DNA of 64,000 nt. Source: Calothrix anomala FACHB-343 (GTDB taxonomy: Bacteria > Cyanobacteriota > Cyanobacteriia > Cyanobacteriales > Nostocaceae). The stretch covers positions 54,103 through 118,102 of the forward strand of contig NZ_JACJQG010000020.1 of the NCBI RefSeq assembly GCF_014696435.1. Reading direction: 5' to 3'. The notes beneath the pieces were generated by a model, which saw only the letters and a list, made by a program, of their open reading frames with translations, was not told the DNA's origin and made no database searches. Below, one piece after another: positions 61,335 through 64,000 of the stretch (position 1 is its first letter; every line of letters starts with the position of its first letter). The translations under genes were made by a program, and so were the position numbers.

Positions 61335-61592
61335 ATGGCATCCACAACACCATTGCAAGGCACAGAATTAGTAGATTGTGCGAGAGCAAACGCCAAGCAA
61401 GGAATTGAAACTGCTGCTTATCAATGCGGTTATGGTAACGACCTCAATAAATTTGCCAGCGAATTAAGGCAAGCTTGTGAAGAAATGAATTTACAAGTAA
61501 AAGAACTCAATGAACTGATTACTGACCAAGATTTGCTCCTAGAAATAGGTACAGGTGAAGTTATTGCACCTACGACAGCAAGCGAACTTTAA
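61335..61592 (+). CDS. Small helical protein, unknown function
   Basis: 85 residues, no recognised family. Two Cys in the N-terminal third (VDCARAN, AYQCGYGN) and one in EACEE-like RQACEEMN. A helical middle with heptad-like character (LRQACEEMNLQVKELNELI) and a short flexible end. No membrane segment or signal. Independent gene after repeat-rich DNA. The codon pattern and clean ATG support a real gene. Confidence 0.6.
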   Translation: MASTTPLQGTELVDCARANAKQGIETAAYQCGYGNDLNKFASELRQACEEMNLQVKELNELITDQDLLLEIGTGEVIAPTTASEL

Positions 61593-61663
61593 AGTAATTC
61601 TTGCTTCAAAAATCAAATTATAGTAATTGAAATAATGTTCGCAACACATCAAGATATTTTATA

Positions 61664-61723
61664 GGGCACGGCATTGCCGTGCCCCTACACAGATGTGCTT
61701 CAAATAGGTGAAAACTGCTGTAA
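61664..61723. repeat. Dispersed repeat with GGGCACGGCA palindrome
   Basis: Arms 61664-61673 and 61675-61684 with a one-base centre. The tail to 61723 matches 24869-24918 over about 50 bp. Lies between the small gene and the CBS gene. Confidence 0.7.
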
Positions 61724-61777
61724 TGCTGGGTGTAATTCTCACATTAGAGCTTTTGAAAGTATTTTTAAACGGTACTT

Positions 61778-62392
61778 TTAAAGGTCGTATGTTATTGCTT
61801 CTATAGCTTCTGGATATTCATCACAATAATCTTCAAAAGCTGTTTTTACAAACTTTTCAGAGCGTTGATGTGCTATCTCTGCTTGGATTTCTTCAACAAC
61901 ATCCCATGCAGCCGCACATTCTTGCGAACGAACGCCTGTTTGCGCGCAGACTAGGCGAGCTTTCTGAATTTCGTCTTGTAATTCTTGTTCTAATAACAAT
62001 GTTCGTGGTTGTTCCAAAAACTCACTATGAGCCAGAATATCGGTGAGTGAGACTATTCCTAATAGCTCGCCTTGGATAACTGGCGCTCTGTGAAGATGAT
62101 GTTGAGCAAATAATCGGGCTACATATTCCAAACCAAGGTTGGGATTAATAGCAATACAAGGCTTAGTCATAATTTCATATACACGCATGGTTTGGGGATC
62201 TTTACCATGAGCTATTACCTTATAAGCAATATCGCTTTCGCTAATAATCCCATAAGCATCTTGTTCGTTACGACGATCCACAATTAACGCCCGCCAGTCT
62301 CTTGATCTTAAGAGTCTCACAGCTTCAGCAACAGTCGCAGAACTCCGAATTGTAGCAACATCTTTCGTCATGATATCTGCTGCTTTCAACAT
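61778..62392 (-). CDS. CBS-domain pair protein
   Basis: 204 residues. Two CBS repeats (about 1-65 and 70-128): MTKDVATIRSSATVAEAVRLL and MTKPCIAINPNLGLEYVARLF. They end in a charged C-terminal helix with three Cys (about 145-205). CBS pairs bind adenine nucleotides and regulate partners. The lack of any catalytic domain suggests an adaptor. It is encoded next to a DUF3122-like and a universal stress protein gene, all on the minus strand, but separated by more than 200 bp of repeats, so not one tight operon. Confidence 0.87.
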   Translation of the reverse strand: MLKAADIMTKDVATIRSSATVAEAVRLLRSRDWRALIVDRRNEQDAYGIISESDIAYKVIAHGKDPQTMRVYEIMTKPCIAINPNLGLEYVARLFAQHHLHRAPVIQGELLGIVSLTDILAHSEFLEQPRTLLLEQELQDEIQKARLVCAQTGVRSQECAAAWDVVEEIQAEIAHQRSEKFVKTAFEDYCDEYPEAIEAITYDL

Positions 62393-62469
62393 AATGAATC
62401 GTCTCCAAAAAATTTTTTAATATTGTGGTAGATGGGAGGAATAGGGGCTAGGAACTAGGGAAGGGAAGG

Positions 62470-62591
62470 AGGATAAGGAGGACAAGGGGGACAAGGGAGA
62501 CAAGGGGGATAAGATATACAAATGACCATTGACTATTGACTATTGACTATTGACTATTGCCCAATGCCCAATGCCCAATGCCCAATGCCCC
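62470..62591. repeat. Array of GGACAAGGG, TTGACTA and CCCAATG repeats
   Basis: Three adjacent tandem repeat families: about four 9-base GGACAAGGG-type units (62470-62515), TTGACTA heptamers (to about 62560) and CCCAATG heptamers (to 62591). The first is the complement of the minisatellite found in lysC. Confidence 0.9.
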
Positions 62592-62597
62592 ATACCC

Positions 62598-63113
62598 TTA
62601 ATCCTTTAATACCGTTTGCCATTCTTTCACTACAGATGGAGGAACAGAGATATTAATAAATTTCTCGCCAGGTAAAGGAATACTTAGTAGTAGAGATTCT
62701 ACTGGTAAATTTGGTAATATATCTTGAAAATTATACTGACCAATTGTTGGTGCTGGTGCTGAGTCTAAGAAAACATCAGGAGCAATTAAGACTTCTCCTG
62801 TAGCTTTGGTAATTCGCAATGGTTGGGGATGAATTAATTCAGCAGAACCAGGAAAGCCTACTAAACGGAGATTTACAGTTGATGGATGCCCTGTATAAAT
62901 TTGCTTCCACAAAATTACTTGCCAAATATGTCCCGATTTATCTTCTAATTTGAGTTGTGAGCGATAAATGATTTCTCCTGGTACTGATTCTAAACGAGTA
63001 ATAGCAGCGATCGCTCTTTTAGAGGTGCTGATATCTAAACCCAGGAATATCAATATCGTCACTGTTCCTAGCAATAGCAGCCGCAGTAATATTTGTAGGA
63101 AGCTACGCAACAT
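62598..63113 (-). CDS. DUF3122-like exported or membrane-anchored protein
   Basis: 171 residues. An N-terminal hydrophobic helix (LLRLLLLGTVTILIFLGL, about 9-27) acts as anchor or signal. A beta-rich domain follows (LESVPGEIIYRSQLKLED, KQIYTGHPSTVNLRLVGFPG, NFQDILPNLPVESL). It resembles the cyanobacterial DUF3122 family, which has no known role. Presumably faces the thylakoid lumen or periplasm. It lies 40 bp downstream of the universal stress protein gene and may be co-transcribed with it. Confidence 0.72.
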   Translation of the reverse strand: MLRSFLQILLRLLLLGTVTILIFLGLDISTSKRAIAAITRLESVPGEIIYRSQLKLEDKSGHIWQVILWKQIYTGHPSTVNLRLVGFPGSAELIHPQPLRITKATGEVLIAPDVFLDSAPAPTIGQYNFQDILPNLPVESLLLSIPLPGEKFINISVPPSVVKEWQTVLKD

Positions 63114-63153
63114 GAGATATACCTCCTAGCTTCTAGTCTCTAACCCCTATTGC

Positions 63154-63696
63154 CTAATTTCCAGCCCCTACTTTAACGCTAGATTCTGCCACAACTTCTT
63201 GGGCTTGGGCAATATTAGCGGTAACATGAAGCACATGCACTGAGCAAGGTGCATGGTGAAGAACATAGTTACTTACACTACCAAGAAATAGTTCCTTTAA
63301 TCCTGAACGTCCACGACGCCCCATGATAATTAAATCAGCATTAGATTGAACGGCTAATTGACAGATTAGCTTACCAGGGCTACCAAGTTGTTGGATAAAT
63401 TCTGCATTCACTCCTGCCGTGTTAGCTTCCGCGCAGAACTCTTGCAACATTTGCACGCCTTGATTTTTAAATTTATCCCATTGCTGTTGGTAGTACTCGA
63501 AGCTTTGACTACCTAAACCTGGGTAATAATCAAAATTAGATAATACGGGTGCGTAAGGACTACCTTCTTCTTCCGCAGATAGAACATGCAGTAGCGTTAA
63601 ACTAGCTCCTGTTGCCTTTGCTAAAGCTAAGGAATGCTCAAAAACCTGTTTCCCCGTTGGCGAACGATCTAAGGCAACTAAAATCTTGGTAAACAT
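63154..63696 (-). CDS. Universal stress protein (UspA family)
   Basis: 180 residues. N-terminal KILVALDRSPTGKQ. The ATP-binding motif G-x2-G-x9-G-S is present as GRRGRSGLKELFLGSVS, and HHAPCSVHVLHV closes the fold, so it should bind ATP. An internal insertion at about 45-75 (YAPVLSNFDYYPGLGSQSFEYYQQQ) is typical of cyanobacterial members. Cytoplasmic stress adaptor. First gene of a likely two-gene unit with the DUF3122-like gene. Confidence 0.92.
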   Translation of the reverse strand: MFTKILVALDRSPTGKQVFEHSLALAKATGASLTLLHVLSAEEEGSPYAPVLSNFDYYPGLGSQSFEYYQQQWDKFKNQGVQMLQEFCAEANTAGVNAEFIQQLGSPGKLICQLAVQSNADLIIMGRRGRSGLKELFLGSVSNYVLHHAPCSVHVLHVTANIAQAQEVVAESSVKVGAGN

Positions 63697-63892
63697 ATAT
63701 ACCTCTGCTTCTAGTGATAAATGGCAATAGAGGTTTCTGGCTTTGAGTTCTCAATTATGTTTGCTCACTAATAAATACATATGTTTTAAGAGTTAGCCTG
63801 AGTGTTTTGGTCAGCCCTCTGCTGTATACGCTTACTTTTATAGCTCTTAAATTTGAGGAACTTGTGAGGACAGGCAGGTGGTTTTGTAAAAA
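63697..63892. other. Intergenic DNA upstream of the universal stress protein gene
   Basis: About 200 bp; it should contain the promoter of the minus-strand gene. No structure recognised. Confidence 0.4.
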
Positions 63893-64000
63893 GGTTGACT
63901 GTTGACTGTTGACTGTTGACTGTTGACTGTTGACTGTTGACTGTTGACTGTTGACTGTTGACTGTTGACTGTTGACTGTTGACTGTTGACTGTTGACTGT
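63893..64000. repeat. Long heptamer array (GTTGACT)
   Basis: At least fifteen near-perfect GTTGACT units run to the end of the window and probably beyond. This is the longest uninterrupted member of the repeat family here. Confidence 0.95.

Noticed and set aside
63893-64000. Possible CRISPR array
   Set aside because: The units are 7 bp with no spacers; it is a simple tandem heptamer array.

Overview
The window reads as chromosomal DNA of a filamentous, probably heterocyst-forming cyanobacterium (Nostocales; Nostoc/Calothrix/Tolypothrix-like). The evidence is the phycocyanobilin synthase gene pcyA, many GCGATCGC (HIP1) octamers, intergenic heptanucleotide tandem repeats (ACTGTTG, CCCAATG, TTGTCAT types), a cyanobacterial-type LexA box, a PEP-CTERM protein, a WD40/NB-ARC giant and kinase fusions typical of this group. 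The genus cannot be fixed from the sequence alone.

Layout. 0.8-3.0 kb: transmembrane Ser/Thr kinase with a repeat-rich, Thr-rich tail. 2.9-7.1 kb (minus): seven-gene mrp cation/proton antiporter operon (C-D-E-F-G-A'-B) without a large MrpA. 7.5-12.1 kb: two tandem single-pass proteins with Ig-like N-terminal halves, one carrying WD40 repeats. 12-16 kb: two MITE-like elements, a small membrane protein, an acyltransferase-type membrane protein and a secreted glycosidase-like protein. 16-20.5 kb: peptide export locus with a C39-peptidase ABC transporter, a double-glycine precursor peptide and an HlyD-type adaptor. 20.6-29.2 kb: a secreted 5'-nucleotidase, a kinase-TPR protein, aspartokinase, a Nudix hydrolase and a CapA-like protein. 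29.5-43.1 kb: signalling block with a 1998-residue kinase/AAA/GAF/PAS/histidine kinase, an NB-ARC-WD40 protein, pcyA, and a response regulator with Hpt and three receiver domains whose former histidine kinase neighbour seems to survive only as a fragment. 44-46 kb: tRNA-Thr, argF, lexA. 46.3-58.1 kb: a DNA phosphorothioation (dnd) locus (helicase, 57-residue protein, DndD, associated protein 4, DGQHR protein, DndC) split by three unrelated genes. 58.2-60.8 kb: a large cNMP/AAA/polyferredoxin fusion. 61-64 kb: small unknown, CBS, DUF3122-like and universal stress proteins, ending in a heptamer array.

How genes work together. The mrp genes should form one membrane complex. The C39 transporter, HlyD adaptor and double-Gly peptide form a plausible self-contained peptide maturation and export system. 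The dnd genes should modify DNA with sulfur, with the helicase as candidate restriction component; cysteine desulfurase (DndA) and DndE are not in the window and must lie elsewhere or be absent. lexA has a matching operator just upstream.

The most unusual items are the cysteine-free double-Gly peptide locus, the split dnd locus with a translationally coupled 57-residue gene and an 18-bp palindrome between its divergent genes, and a fusion protein whose sigma54-type AAA domain has lost its catalytic motifs. Others are a kinase tail with about 20 evenly styled Thr motifs, a minisatellite inside lysC, and several MITE-like elements that share internal modules.
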